Assembly: GCF_040954645.1 (NCBI RefSeq)
Contig: NC_092813.1
Span: forward strand, 22,141,235-22,205,234
DNA from: Diabrotica undecimpunctata
Lineage: Eukaryota > Arthropoda > Insecta > Coleoptera > Chrysomelidae
Direction of reading: 5' to 3'
DNA length: 64,000 nucleotides
Part shown: positions 53,461-64,000 of the stretch, piece by piece
Layout: each line of letters begins with the position of its first letter
Numbering within the stretch: the stretch's first letter is position 1
Program-made: the position numbers and the translations under genes
Notes under the pieces: model-generated
Databases searched by the model: none
What the model saw: the letters and a program-made list of their open reading frames with translations, nothing else
Told to the model about the DNA's origin: nothing

Positions 53461-53642
53461 AAGAAGCTCCCTAACTATCTAGAGTCAGCAAATTCCGAAG
53501 ATCAGAGGTTATAAAGAAGGAAGGAAGAAGCCCACGATTATTATTAGTAGTTCTTATTTAGTTGTAGTAAATATCTCTGTAAAGTGTAACTTAATTTTCA
53601 AAATAAAATATTTTTTTTTGAGAAGTTCAAGTGCTTGTGACA

Positions 53643-53647
<5 letters not shown>
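53454..53647 (+). repeat. 3' LTR of errantivirus copy B
   Basis: About 193 bp, preceded by the polypurine tract aaggagggaggag (53440-53452). It differs from the 5' LTR at a handful of sites (for example ctaac for ctgac). Confidence 0.9.
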
Positions 53648-53713
<66 letters not shown>

Positions 53714-53722
53714 GTATATACA

Positions 53723-53779
<57 letters not shown>
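53648..53779. repeat. (TA)n microsatellite 8, interrupted
   Basis: TA run with a gtatatacatatatgtgta interruption in the middle; continues the tract split by the errantivirus. Confidence 0.95.
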
Positions 53780-53783
<4 letters not shown>

Positions 53784-54285
53784 AATAAAGTTTATCTATA
53801 ACAAAAAAAATTATGTTACAATATAAATTGATATATTTTATACAATACAGGGTGGTCCTTAAGTAATTGTACAAAAAGAAACAGTAGATTCTACACTTAA
53901 AAACATTACGATTAAACCAATTTGCTTTAATAAAATATTGATATTAAGAAAGATACAGGGTGTCAAAGAGAAAATTTTCAATTTTATTTTTCGTTATAAA
54001 TTTCATGTTTGTGAAGATTGGATTATAAAAATTTACAACTAGGTGCTCTTGAGTATGAAAAATTATGATTTGATGCACATTTTAATGTAGCTGATAAAAG
54101 GCGCCACGTATGCCACATATGTGGCATAAATTTGCGCTTAACTTATTTGCCCTTCAAGTTACCGCTATTTTTGTTTTAAATTATTAAAGGTATATTATTT
54201 TAATATAAAAAAGGTTTATTTGTTAATAATGTTTAAACTCAATAATTTTGGAGATAATCGCAATTTATAAATTAACTGCATAATA

Positions 54286-55074
54286 ATTATTAGTTGTAAT
54301 ATTTGGGCGATAAAGCACTGAATACCTGCGGATAAGCATAATTTATGGATTATTCTTATAAAAACAATTAAAAAATAGGAATGTAACATCACAAAATGAT
54401 TTGTTTTGGCTGCTTAATAGTAGAATGCCGAGGCGAGCTTCACGGACGAAGCGCCACGAGACGGCGTCACGAAACGATATGTTTTAACGTTAATTGTTAA
54501 TAAATTCGTTTTAAATTATAATCAAATTTTATTTTTAAAAATCTTATTTATTTTATATAATAATTTAATTTACTATCAAAATAATGATTAAATATCAAAT
54601 TTATATTTTATTGATAATTTAGTATTTAGTCTGACGTTGACGGGTCTGTCAGATATAAACAACGTATACTTTGTTGATATAGAAGCAGATTGCGCTACTA
54701 GCAAATATAATAATTTATTGAATTATTTTAATATAATATATTTTGTTTTAAATATAAATAATAAATAAATAATTACTTTATTAAATTTAAAAAATAATAT
54801 TTAAATTTCAAAAATATAGAAAAAGTAGTATGAAGTTTCCAGTCTACACTACCAGCTACTGTACGTACCACCTTGTATTTGAGGCCAGATTTGATGTCAT
54901 CATTAGACAAACCCAATACATTACGGAACATTTTAACATAGGCTGATGACACAAATGCTTTTGATAGCTAAAAATAAGTCTTGTTTTGATCAATCAATGA
55001 TTTTTGTTATATATAGTTTATTTTGGTTTATTAAAGAAAGGCAAAAAAAGTCAAGACAGAATATTTTTTTTAAT
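54286..55074. other. transposon internal non-coding region
   Basis: AT-rich, between terminal repeat and transposase. A short GC-rich patch at 54430-54475 (cacgagacggcgtcacg) stands out and may be a small foreign insert; otherwise nothing is recognised. Confidence 0.35.
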
Positions 55075-58030
55075 ATGGATATGAAACACATTATTGCTAT
55101 TTATTGTCAGCAACACGTTAACTGGGGTGCCGCAAAAAGGCGATATTTAAAAAGTTACTCAAACAGGTTGCACCCTAATTACCAAACGTTTAAACATATT
55201 TTTCGGAATTTAGGCGAAAGTGGTTCACTTCGTTGTAAACGTGACTTATGCCGACCGAAACTCATTACGTTTGATAAAGATCTCTAGGGTTCGGGATCAG
55301 CAAAACTTTGCTTTTAAAAATCCTATACCGTGAGAATTTTGATCCTTACCATTTTATACCTGTGCAAAATCTATTACCAGTAGATTTACCTTTAAGATGC
55401 AGAATTGCAAATGATATTCACAACAGGCAAAATCTTGACCACTCTTTCATCGATAGAATCAATATTATTTACGGACGAAGCTACATTTACACGCCATGGT
55501 GTTTTTAATTTATGAAACAATTATTTTAAATACTTAATATCTTCCTGTTAAGAGAGAAAGGCATATCCAACATAAATTTAAAATAAACGTATGGTGTGGA
55601 ATCATTGGTAATCATTTTTTAGGGCCATGTGAGTTACCTCATAATTTAAATGGTGAGAACTATTTCCATTTTTTACAAAATAATTTTATTAATTTGTTGT
55701 AAGAATTGCCATTTAACTTAAGGCAAAATATGTGCTTTACGCAAGATGGATCACCACCACATTATAAAAGGGCAGTGAGAATATACCTAAATACTAACTT
55801 TCCTGAATATTGCATTGGTCGCGGTAGTCATTTTCCTTGGCCACCACGTAGCCCAGAATTTAATCGTCTTTATTTTCGTGTATAAAACACAATGAAACAG
55901 CGTGTAGATAAGAACCCAATAATATTCGCAACCAACTTCGGGAATAAATAAATATTGCAGCCGTTTCTTTTAAACAAACGATTGTAACAAAAATTGTGCT
56001 AAGGAGTCTGGGTGACTCTATCCAGTGTAGCAAAAGGGTGAACTCTAAAATGCACCTTGATACACCAACGAACTAATAAGTGAAATAACGGAAGATGGAA
56101 GGGATTAGATAGAAATAAATTATGTAAAAGAAATAAATAAAGGGTAAATATGAATTTTAAAATATAGCAGAATTAAGTGTTGGCTAGCGACTATGCAGGA
56201 GAATGACCACTTGACACTCAAAGAAGGATTCGGCCAATTTGCATGCCCTCCAGAGACCGTAAGATATAAGAACTAATGACAAGAAACCCACCAAGAAATA
56301 AACGGATGAAACATAAAAGTTGCTCTAATGAATGCTTGGGCGCCAGGAAGTTAAATGTTTTCTTCCGAGATATCTTGTATTGCTGAAATATGAAAGATAG
56401 GTACTAATTGAAATATTAAATTTTAACCACAACTTTAATAATTACCAAACTTAGGTACAGACTATTTTAAATGCTTATATACTAAACCACCACCTCTTAT
56501 GTACAATTAACTTTAGCTATATTTACAGTAAAATCCCTGAATATAATTATAAAACAATTTGCCCCTGATATATCCCTTAATTTCAAATCGTGACAAAAGT
56601 TATATCCAATAATAATGTATAAATAATAAATATAATTATATACTACTCACAAATAGTTTAGTTTTCGTTCAAGAATTGTCTAGGTTTTCAAGTGAAAACT
56701 CTCTGGATATGTGTGCACACGATAGCCTAACAAAGAGAAATTCAAGGGAGAGTTATAACCTCATCCCTTGGTAGACAATAAATAATTCAATTAAGTTACA
56801 ATAAATAATGTTTTAAGAAAATTGAAGGTATTTATTATTAAGAATATATATTTAAATTAAAAGTGGAACCAAAAATAAAAGTAAGTTCTTCGTGCCGGTT
56901 TCCGTAGGTTTCCCTTGAAGATGATCCGGTGGAGAACTAGACTCAGGTGGTAAAAGGTACACCAAACCTGGATTCCCTGGATCAGGTACTCTTAGACAAA
57001 TAAGTCAACTTAAAATCCTTCTTAATTTCCAATAAAATGAACTTGAAACTTCTTCCCCTTGTCCTTATTAAGTACAACCCAAAAACTAAAAAAAAAGATT
57101 TCTTCCCCTGACTTGCAACTGGATTCTGGGAGTAGGCTAAAAACAACAATTGTGTTACTTCATGTTCTTTGTACGTACAAAAGGTAAGGAAAAACACAAG
57201 GTTTATTAACCTTGAAAGGCGATACAAGAAATGTCAACAAGTAACCTTAAATTGAAATAAAATAATAAATATAAATAAAAATAAATAATTGTTTGCTTCC
57301 ACTCTTGAAAGGAAATAAAAATTTGAGATAGAAATAGAATCTAGTACTTATAATTTATTTAGGTATAAAACATTTTCCTTAATGAAATAAGGTGAAATAT
57401 GACATGTATAAAATATATGAAATACCTATCAAAGAAGAAATTAAAAATAGATCTGAATTTTACTAACAATGGAGGACGATATGAAGGATTTTTCCTTATA
57501 ATTTATTTGTAATTTTATCTTACCGGCTAGGGTGATCCGACTGAAAATATCCTCGTACAAACAACAAAATAACTCAAATGATTTCTTCTAAAACAAACAG
57601 CTCTTGACAATAAAATAAACTTAAACTCAATTCGGGAAAAAAATGGCACTCTTAGTCGCTACTACTCTGATCGAAACGATGTTTCTTCGATCACAGATCA
57701 CATCCAGTTGACAAGTAACCGTTAAGGTTCTACAAGTCGTTGAGTGGATATACTTTCAGAATCTAACCACTGGTGGCGCGGTTTAATGCCAACCTTAGAA
57801 AATAAGATTTACTGGGAGTTATTTAAATATTTAGTTTAAGAATATTTCAATATGAATTTAATTTAGAATTAAATTAAAAGATTCTAGTCACAAAAAAAAG
57901 GTAAACGATTATTTAAGTAACGGACTCGTTACACGATGCTATTTAATATGAGACGATCTTTTATGGAATGTATTGAAAACTTTATTAAAGAAAATGGTGG
58001 ACATATCGAACACTTACTTTGACAAACAGT
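55075..58030 (+). pseudogene. DUF4817-type transposase, copy 3
   Basis: Starts M-D-M-K-H-I-I-A-I-Y with R-Y-L-K-S-Y-S-N-R-L-H-P-N (DUF4817), then G-E-S-G-S-L-R. The HTH region is damaged. F-T-D-E-A-T-F-T-R-H-G-V-F-N-L (first catalytic Asp) spans 55470-55510 with a frame change. Then the Q-D-G-S-P-P-H second-Asp motif (55741-55761), I-G-R-G-S-H-F-P-W-P-P-R-S-P-E-F, N-I-R-N-Q-L and I-A-A-V-S-F. After the inserted element the C-terminus resumes at 57938 with F-N-M-R-R-S-F-M-E-C. Multiple stops. Confidence 0.75.
55983..57933. mobile_element. 1951-bp TGTAAC...GTTACA insertion, probable solo LTR
   Basis: Perfect 6-bp inverted ends, with cgat duplicated on each side (55979-55982 and 57934-57937; acgat if the shared a is counted). 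The empty site is provided by transposase copy 2, where gaaccaatgatggtattt corresponds to aaacaaacgat joined to gctattt. No coding region or transposase is visible inside. TGT...ACA ends and a 4-5-bp duplication fit a solo LTR of a long-LTR retrotransposon; a non-autonomous DNA element is the alternative. Confidence 0.65.
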
Positions 58031-58264
58031 TTAATGTTATTTAGGTTAAATATTTCTTAATATGATTTGTAAATAAAATTTTTTGATTATAACCTTAATG
58101 TAATATAAAACGTATAATATTTGATGCAAAATCGTATTATCCTATTATTTTGTCAAATCCTATTATTAATTATTTTACTGATATATTTATTTTCTCTAAT
58201 ATTTCGCTAATTATTAATTTTAGTAGAAGGTATTTTATACCAAAATTCAGAAGTGTTGATTTTT

Positions 58265-59350
58265 TCCGTAGATGTTCAATTCGATTCATGTCATTTCAGA
58301 GATCTTGTAATATAATGTTATATTTATAATTTAGATGGTTTTTTTACATATACAATATCACCATTATTTTTGTTAAAGTTACCTCTACTATATATGAGTT
58401 CGTATTCCTGTATTTAAAATATATTGCAATTAAGGAGCTGTACAGTTTCCGTTAAAATAATAATTTTAAAATCAGATGTAAATTGATTTAAAAAAAGAAT
58501 ATCTTTACTAATATAATTGAATTCTACTATTGTGTTGGTGGAACGTAACCTAGAAAAGTGCCTTGACTTTTGGAGCTGGTTCTCAGTAGACTTATTTTTC
58601 ACTTCTTTTTCTATATTTTTCTTTGTGTTGTTACTCTTAATTGAATTTGTTCTATTGGTTTTTCTTCAAATACTTGTATTTCTGCTTCAGTCGTCTTTTT
58701 GATACTTGGTGTATTTGGCTCACTATTTGTTTGGTATATATTATCTTCTGTATCTTGCTGTCTTCTAAAGAGTAAAAATTTTTGTCTATAAAAAGTTTAT
58801 TGCCTTTAATGTAGCTTCTAGTACTAGAATTCTGTCGGGCAAGTTAAGATGGTATTTTAATATTTTTTGCTTTTTTTTTGTTTTTGGGTATAGTCGTGAG
58901 TTATGTTTATGGTCTTTCCTTTCAATCGATGGCAATTTTTAAGAACTTCTCTTTTCCTTATATTTGACACTAATTCTACTTTAATCGCGTTATTTTGGGA
59001 ATTTTTAAACCAGATAAAGTTGTTAATATCAGACAATTAAGTTTCGTATCAATATTTAGCAATTCCTTCAGCCGTTCACAAATGAATTTAGCAGTAATGT
59101 ATGTTTGACTCAATTCTAATCCGTAGATTCAAATTGAGTTTTCCTTGAGTGTTCTTTCTATTTTTTCTAATTTACTTTTTAACTCTAAATTTTCTTTCTC
59201 TAAATTTTTTGCTTTTTTATTTAAACCTTCAACACTCATAATAATTCGCTGTTCATTTGCCTCTATATTTTTTTCAGACCATCAATTTTTTCTTTAAAAT
59301 ATTTCATTAAGTGTTCTACATCTTCTGTCATTTTCGCTACTTCGGTTAAC
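58265..59350 (-). pseudogene. LINE remnant: ORF1 coiled coil and endonuclease start
   Basis: Reading leftward from about 59350: a coiled-coil start (M-T-E-D-V-E-H-L, L-E-K-E-N-L-E-L-K-S-K-L-E-K), then I-K-V-E-L-V-S-N-I-R-K-R-E-V-L and R-L-K-G-K-T-I-N-I-T-H-D-Y-T, the ORF1 style of several insect LINEs (possibly the CR1/L2 group). At 58414-58602 an endonuclease beginning appears, with F-L-N-Q-F-T-S-D-F-K-I-I-I-L-T-E-T (catalytic Glu). It ends at about 58265 against the DUF4817 element. Many frame changes; clade uncertain. Confidence 0.55.
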
Positions 59351-60600
59351 TAGACAATAATGTTTTTTTTTTAATAATTTGTTTAGATAATTAATTATCA
59401 AATAACAAATATAACGATTGCTAATAAATATGATTTTATTTATAACTATTTATATTTTGGTTTTTAAGCATAAACACTCTACCAATAGAGATCTATGAAA
59501 TGAGTAATACCGAGATGCAAACCTAATTATATTCCAGTCTAAGTAGGACTGTTAAGACTTGATACTGTTATGTTAGCTTTTTTCTTTTCTGATCAAGATT
59601 GGATTGGATCTGGATCATTCACAGTGCATCGCTTCCGTCTCGTCAGTGCTTCGTATACACGCACTCCCATAAAAAGATCCTCCTCCATCGATGCGCTCTA
59701 GAGGAAATGGAAGGCCTACGACGATATAAAACAGCCACAAGAGAGAGTCGAGTTCTGCTAGAGTGCTGATCTTGTGGAAACTCCATCGGGTCTCTGGGTA
59801 TGTTGATCTGTCCGTTCTATCTCTATTTCTTTGACCCGTCATTTCCCGTCTTCGCCGCATGTGTATTAACACACTGTACTTACTGTTTAGATTTTAGGAT
59901 ATTAATTTTATTTTTTACTGGTATCATTTTCATTCATCATTTTGATGATAGTGGGTCATCGAGTGGTCGATACAGCCGTCTTTAAGATAAACGTTTGAAT
60001 AATTCTGCACATATTATTATCTCGGATACAATTTAATTTTGTTATTTTGTTCACTTATAATATAGTTTAATTTAAATTATACCTGAGCTTTACTAAGTCT
60101 GTTTTCTAAAAGAGCTACCCGTCGCAGTATGTAATTTCTACTCGTTTGTAATAGCTAAACATCGCCAATTTTAAATATTAGTTTCTCTTGGACAAGATTT
60201 CTTCAAATAAATTCAATTAGATTTAACTCATGGTAAGATGAAATTCTCAAAACCGTGAAATCTAGCCAAGTATAGTTTCCGTGAAGATATAAGAAATTTT
60301 TGCATGACGCTTGTGGGATCACCCTACCGATTTAGTATTAGAATAACAAACAACAGACCCTCCAGGAGCGGATTCGCTCAAATTAACAAAAAAGTACACA
60401 TAATAAATATAAAATATAATATCATATCATATATTTAATACGTATATATCTTTGTAGTTATAGGTATGTTATTATGTACAATGAAATAAGAGAAATGAAC
60501 AAATGAAAGAAATTAAGAAAAAAATGTTAATAACAGTAAAAGATTAGAAGAGTGGTATCATAAAAAAATAAAATTTGAAGTTTAGATGGAAAAAAATAAT
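59351..60600. other. non-coding stretch
   Basis: 59600-59870 is less AT-rich and could be the LINE 5' untranslated region on the minus strand or a separate repeat; it has an open 85-codon minus frame that I do not trust. 60000-60600 is AT-rich with nothing recognised. Confidence 0.3.
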
Positions 60601-60609
60601 TACAAATTA

Positions 60610-61710
60610 TAACTCTATGTCACTATCGCTATCATCTTCAGTAGAATCGTCATCATCTAATGTTATAATTTATAATTATTGGTTTAATATGTGAGGTTAA
60701 TGTTCTGTAGTGATCTTCTGTTTTTATAACATGTGAAACACAATTTTGCCACAGTGTTGGGGAAATCTTTTTTATTTCTTCTACAACACGTGATACCGAT
60801 TGGCTACTAAATTTAGGACAGCAGTTGTTTCGCCGTAAACTTCTCTTAAGTCAGCTCCATATTAATTCAATAGGGTTGAAAACACAGTAATAGGGAGGTA
60901 ATCGCAATATAATATTACCATCACGTTTGGCTAATTCGTCTATAACAAACAGTTTCTCAATTTTTTTTTGTGTGAAGAACTTACAACATTTCTATTTGTA
61001 TATGTTTCTTCAAAGTACAAATCAGTTTCATACAAAACATCCGATATTTGTTTTTTCGTCGAGCCTACACTGGGAATTTTTCTAATTTGTTTGCTGTGAT
61101 ACATCGCGTTATCCATTACAATGACACTTTTTGGAGGCAAATTTGGCAACACTTTCTTCTCAAACCATTCCTTAAACAAGTTAGTCGTCATATTTTCATG
61201 CTAATCCACCTTTGAATCTTTAATGCTTTTTGCCGATAGTAAAAAACTTTCTCCTCCAAGCCAGCCATTTTTAGATCAAATGTTCAGAATAATTTTTCGC
61301 TGACCTCAAGTAATTGGATAATTGGGTGGACACTTAATAGAGTCGTCTGTCTAACCTTTTTGAGCAGTATCGTGGGTATCGATCGTGTTTAATCCAGATA
61401 AAATATCGGTCTTCCTTTATCTTTAAATTTAGATATAGCATCCAAGTATTCGTTTCTCCAGTTAATAAGTCGAGGAGAATCCAATATTGATAATCGCTTA
61501 TTAATTTTCTTGTATCGAAAAACAATGTGATTCAAAAACCTTGATAAAGTTGAAGGCGAATAGGTAATAGAATAGTCTTTAACAAGTTGATCGTAGATCA
61601 TACTAAGCGTTGGAACTAGGTTCTTTGAATATAAATTATAAACTGCTCTTCTAATCACCTCAGCGTCTTTTTCATTTACTGCTTTATATGTAGAAAAGTC
61701 GCACCGCTTT
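60610..61710 (-). pseudogene. Tc1/IS630-like DDE transposase
   Basis: Reads leftward. 61389-61658 has I-R-R-A-V-Y-N-L-Y, T-L-S-R-F-L-N-H-I-V-F-R-Y-K-K-I-N-K-R, a second helix-turn-helix and linker, then F-Y-L-D (first catalytic Asp near 61390). 60940-61191 has M-T-T-N-L-F-K-E-W-F-E-K-K and P-P-K-S-V-I-V-M-D-N-A-M-Y-H-S (second Asp). Further left, R-L-P-P-Y-Y-C-V-F-N-P-I-E-L-I-W-S (about 60860-60912) holds the final Glu. This is a DDE_3-type transposase found in many insect genomes. Frame changes near 61385, 61195 and 60940 kill it. Termini not found. Confidence 0.75.
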
Positions 61711-62584
61711 TAACGAGATTGAATTCTATCTGTAACAATTTTCCACACTGTTGTACATATATGTGAATTAAGATGTTGTCTTAATGAAAAATTTACCGTC
61801 GTCTAAATTTGGATTATCTTGGCATCATCAAATAAATGTAAACGTATTTTACCATGGACGTATAAATAAAGATGGACTGGGCATGCACTGCATTCTGTGT
61901 ACCTAAATTTGAAGTCGAAAAGTTTATAGGCGCGGGGAAAGAGACGAGGTGATAGACTGTAACATTTCCCGTTTAGTCAGCGGCGTACCTTTCAATAATT
62001 GAAAGGTATTTGAAACACTTTTTTTATTTGAATAAGTAATGACTATTGGTTTGATTGCTTTTATTTTTAGTATCATAAACATATAAAATATTTCGAATAA
62101 GTGAGAAACAACGAACGATAAATAATTTTAATTTTCAGTGCATAGAAATATATTTATAAAAATTAATTAACGCAAAAGAATAAAGATGGAGTAAATAAAA
62201 CGCGAAGTACTTTATATAATATTTTATTTAAACTAAAATAATACACAAGCAATAAAAGTTTAAAAAATTCTTCCCCAAACATTAACCTGTTCAGGGTATT
62301 GAGTATGTTCTTCTCTTATTTAGTGAGTGATACGTTGAAAAAATATAGTGAATTATGGTGTATAACTCCAGCTTAATTGTTAGTTAGCAACATTAGTATG
62401 TCACGTTAGACATAGCAGTAGACAGAAGAAAGATAAAAGTGCAGGAATATGTATTTAAGAAACTATTAATAAACGTAAGAAAACATAAACTATTGTTTAA
62501 CAAAACATAAAAAACAAACCATATATAAAACAATATATAAAACACATTAAACCTTATGGAACGGGTGGGGTTCTAAAATACAAA
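61711..62584. other. non-coding stretch
   Basis: AT-rich, no gene. A less AT-rich patch at 61900-61990 (ggcgcggggaaagagacgagg) may be part of the transposon 5' end. Confidence 0.3.
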
Positions 62585-62589
62585 TATAC

Positions 62590-64000
62590 TTTTTTTTTTT
62601 TTTTTTTTTTTTTTACCGCATCAACCCCTAGGGTTATTAGCGGGTGATATATCTTTATTTTAGAAAAGTTACATTTAGTATATTATTAAAATTTACATAA
62701 CAGTTTTGTAAAATACAAACATTTTATGTTATGTTACAGTTTGTTATACAGTTTACAATTTTTGATAAAATTTATTGTATTGCTGATGTCTTCTTTTAGA
62801 GTTTCTTTCAAATTGTGTTTTAGTTTTGCTGTCGATCTTGCTGTTGAGTACACTGGACAGTCTATCATTATATGTTGCACTGAAAATGGTATTTGACAGA
62901 TGTGGCAAATCGGCTGAGGGTCCTTGGAGATGATGTATCCATGTGTAAATTTTGTATGACCTAACCGCAGTCTGTTAATAACTACTTGGTCATGTCTTTT
63001 AGCTGGGAGCGGTAGTAAAGCAGAAGTAACATCTGGTTTGATACTTTTTAATTTTGCTTCTGTTTGGTTCCATTTTACTTGCCAGGTTTTGTTCATGTAA
63101 GTTTTTATTAATGTTTTTTGGTCTGAAATTGGTATGTTTTGCATAATAGGAATTGTCATGTTATTGATAGTTTCTGTTGCTGCTTTATCAGCTGCTTCAT
63201 TACCCTTTATCCCAACATGGGATGGTACCCATAAAAATGTTATGTTTTTACCACATGTTTGAGCATTGTATAGCATGTCTTTTATTAATGCTAAATTGGC
63301 ATGAGTAGGATACATCTGCTTGACACCATTTAAGGCACTTAGAGAATCTGATATAATAAGAAAGTTTGTATCAATGCTGGTACATTGGTTCAGTGCGTTG
63401 AAGATTGCCTGCAGTTCTCCAGTATATATGCTACACTCCTTGGCTAGACGGGTGACAGAGGTGTTGTCTTCAAAAATAGCTGCAGCAGCTACACCATTAC
63501 TGCTTTTAGAGGCATCAGTAAAAATTAGTTTGAAATCAGGGTATCTGGAGATGGTAGACCGGAATTGTTGTTGTATTTCAGAAGGATTGTGTGAATGTTT
63601 GGGATAGTTAAGTAAGGTAAAATCTACTTTTGGTATTTGAACTTTCCAGGGAGGAGACTGGCATCTGTTTGTAGAAGTGGCTCTCAATTGATGTATATCG
63701 AATTCAAATCGATTTATTCGTTCATTGAAGGGTAAGTTTCTAGGGTAATAATTTGAGTACAGATTTGGAGGGTTGCTCCTTATTAGGCTTGTTATAAACG
63801 GGTTTTCCTTTGCACTGAGATATTTAGTAGCACAACACATTGAAAAATATTGTATTCTGAGAGTTAATGGCGGTTCTCCTGCTAGGACTTGAAGGTTGCT
63901 AATTGGCGTGGTTCTAAAAGCTCCGAAAACTATGCGTAATGCTGTGGATTGGATGATGTCCAGTTTGTTCATTTGAGTTTTAGTAGCAGTTTCGTAGCAT
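62590..64000 (-). mobile_element. LINE 3' portion with RNase H, running off the window
   Basis: Minus-strand non-LTR element. A poly(A) tail appears as about 24 T on the plus strand (62591-62614), preceded in element sense by a short 3' untranslated region with the complement of accgcatcaacccctagggtt. The 5' part continues beyond 64000. RNase H plus poly(A) and a C-terminal CCHC finger fit a Jockey/I-superfamily LINE. Confidence 0.8.
62734..64000 (-). CDS. LINE ORF2 C-terminus: RT thumb, RNase H, CCHC finger (partial)
   Basis: Frame is open through the window edge; the ATG at 63972 is internal. Order: RT C-terminal region (L-D-I-I-Q-S-T-A-L-R-I and F-R-T-T-P-I), RNase H with I-F-T-D-A-S-K-S (about residue 150), Y-T-G-E-L-Q-A-I (Glu), I-I-S-D-S-L-S-A-L and H-V-G-I-K-G-N-E-A-A-D-K (last Asp), then a C-terminal finger C-H-I-C-Q-I-P-F-S-V-Q-H-I-M-I-D-C. 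All four RNase H acidic positions are present and no stop interrupts about 420 codons, so this is one of the less decayed elements here. Confidence 0.85.
   Translation of the reverse strand, partial: CYETATKTQMNKLDIIQSTALRIVFGAFRTTPISNLQVLAGEPPLTLRIQYFSMCCATKYLSAKENPFITSLIRSNPPNLYSNYYPRNLPFNERINRFEFDIHQLRATSTNRCQSPPWKVQIPKVDFTLLNYPKHSHNPSEIQQQFRSTISRYPDFKLIFTDASKSSNGVAAAAIFEDNTSVTRLAKECSIYTGELQAIFNALNQCTSIDTNFLIISDSLSALNGVKQMYPTHANLALIKDMLYNAQTCGKNITFLWVPSHVGIKGNEAADKAATETINNMTIPIMQNIPISDQKTLIKTYMNKTWQVKWNQTEAKLKSIKPDVTSALLPLPAKRHDQVVINRLRLGHTKFTHGYIISKDPQPICHICQIPFSVQHIMIDCPVYSTARSTAKLKHNLKETLKEDISNTINFIKNCKLYNKL

Larger units (their letters stand above)
46820..53647 (+). mobile_element. Gypsy/errantivirus-type LTR retrotransposon, copy B
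   Basis: About 6.8 kb, plus orientation, LTR-PBS-gag-pol-env-PPT-LTR, inserted in a TA tract (tatata on both sides, so the exact duplication cannot be read). The LTRs differ at several positions over about 190 bp. Proteins match copy A closely, but the LTRs are quite different, so the two belong to sister subfamilies. Pol has a stop, frameshifts and a lost integrase catalytic residue; env is frameshifted twice. A dead provirus-like copy. Confidence 0.9.
53848..58260 (+). mobile_element. DUF4817-type mariner-like transposon, copy 3
   Basis: Left repeat 53848-54285 matches 40959-41398 (cagggtggtccttaagta...). The transposase remnant reads to the right, and a 1951-bp element sits in it (55983-57933). 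After the C-terminus, 58040-58257 matches the reverse complement of 41450-41640 and then stops abruptly, so the right terminal repeat is missing and the copy is truncated against a LINE remnant. Confidence 0.75.

Noticed and set aside
59615..59872. Minus-strand 85-codon ORF
   Set aside because: Less AT-rich but with no recognisable domain; lies where a LINE 5' untranslated region is expected. Not called as a gene.

Overview
This window is eukaryotic and almost certainly from an AT-rich insect genome. The mixture points that way: mariner and DUF4817-type DNA transposons, a PIF/Harbinger element, RTE-, I- and Jockey-type LINEs, Penelope-like elements (PLEs), and two Gypsy/errantivirus-type LTR elements that carry an env gene. 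I see no host gene, rRNA or functional tRNA. Nearly every coding trace belongs to a mobile element, and most are broken by stops and frameshifts. The order of insect cannot be fixed from this sequence alone.

Layout. 0-11.5 kb: a mariner fragment, then a nest of three elements. A DUF4817-type transposon with terminal inverted repeats (574-10491) is interrupted by an RTE-like LINE (about 2120-10302), which is itself interrupted by a minus-strand errantivirus (2895-9859, target duplication CTATAT). 11.5-13.4 kb: a tRNA-derived SINE-like sequence split by a 1604-bp Harbinger derivative with TTA target duplication. 14.0-18.0 kb: an I-type LINE that has lost its reverse transcriptase and carries an LTR-like insertion. 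18.2-19.0 kb: a mariner interrupted by a LINE fragment. 19.2-23.1 kb: a Jockey-type LINE. 23.2-23.9 kb: a BEL/Pao-like gag remnant. 24.0-25.2 kb: a foldback element with arms of about 500 bp, directly followed by a 52-bp palindromic duplication and a degenerate Pogo/Tigger transposase (to 26.9 kb).

28.4-36.4 kb: a Penelope array. It starts with a head-to-head inverted 5'-truncated pair, followed by two complete tandem copies, each with an intact 817-codon RT + GIY-YIG ORF, repeating with a period of exactly 3031 bp. This is the youngest-looking material in the window.

36.4-53.8 kb: a chain of unrelated elements separated by pure or nearly pure (TA)n tracts. In order they are a second PLE lineage with inverted flanks, a PLE terminal fragment with a hammerhead-ribozyme core, a small palindromic element carrying two divergent hammerhead cores and no ORF, a DUF4817-type transposon, an unassigned segment, a third PLE lineage with a hammerhead core, and a plus-strand errantivirus. 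A further DUF4817-type copy follows (from 53848); it is interrupted by a 1951-bp TGTAAC...GTTACA insertion whose empty site can be read from the sister copy. 58.3-64 kb: a minus-strand LINE remnant, a Tc1/IS630-like transposase remnant, and a LINE 3' end with RNase H that runs off the window.

Functionally, each autonomous element encodes its own machinery: RT plus endonuclease for LINEs and PLEs; Gag, Pol and Env for errantiviruses; DDE/DDD transposases for DNA elements. The only complete-looking enzymes are the two Penelope proteins. The features of most interest are the TA-punctuated chain, the hammerhead-bearing palindrome, the intact Penelope tandem array and the foldback/palindrome junction.
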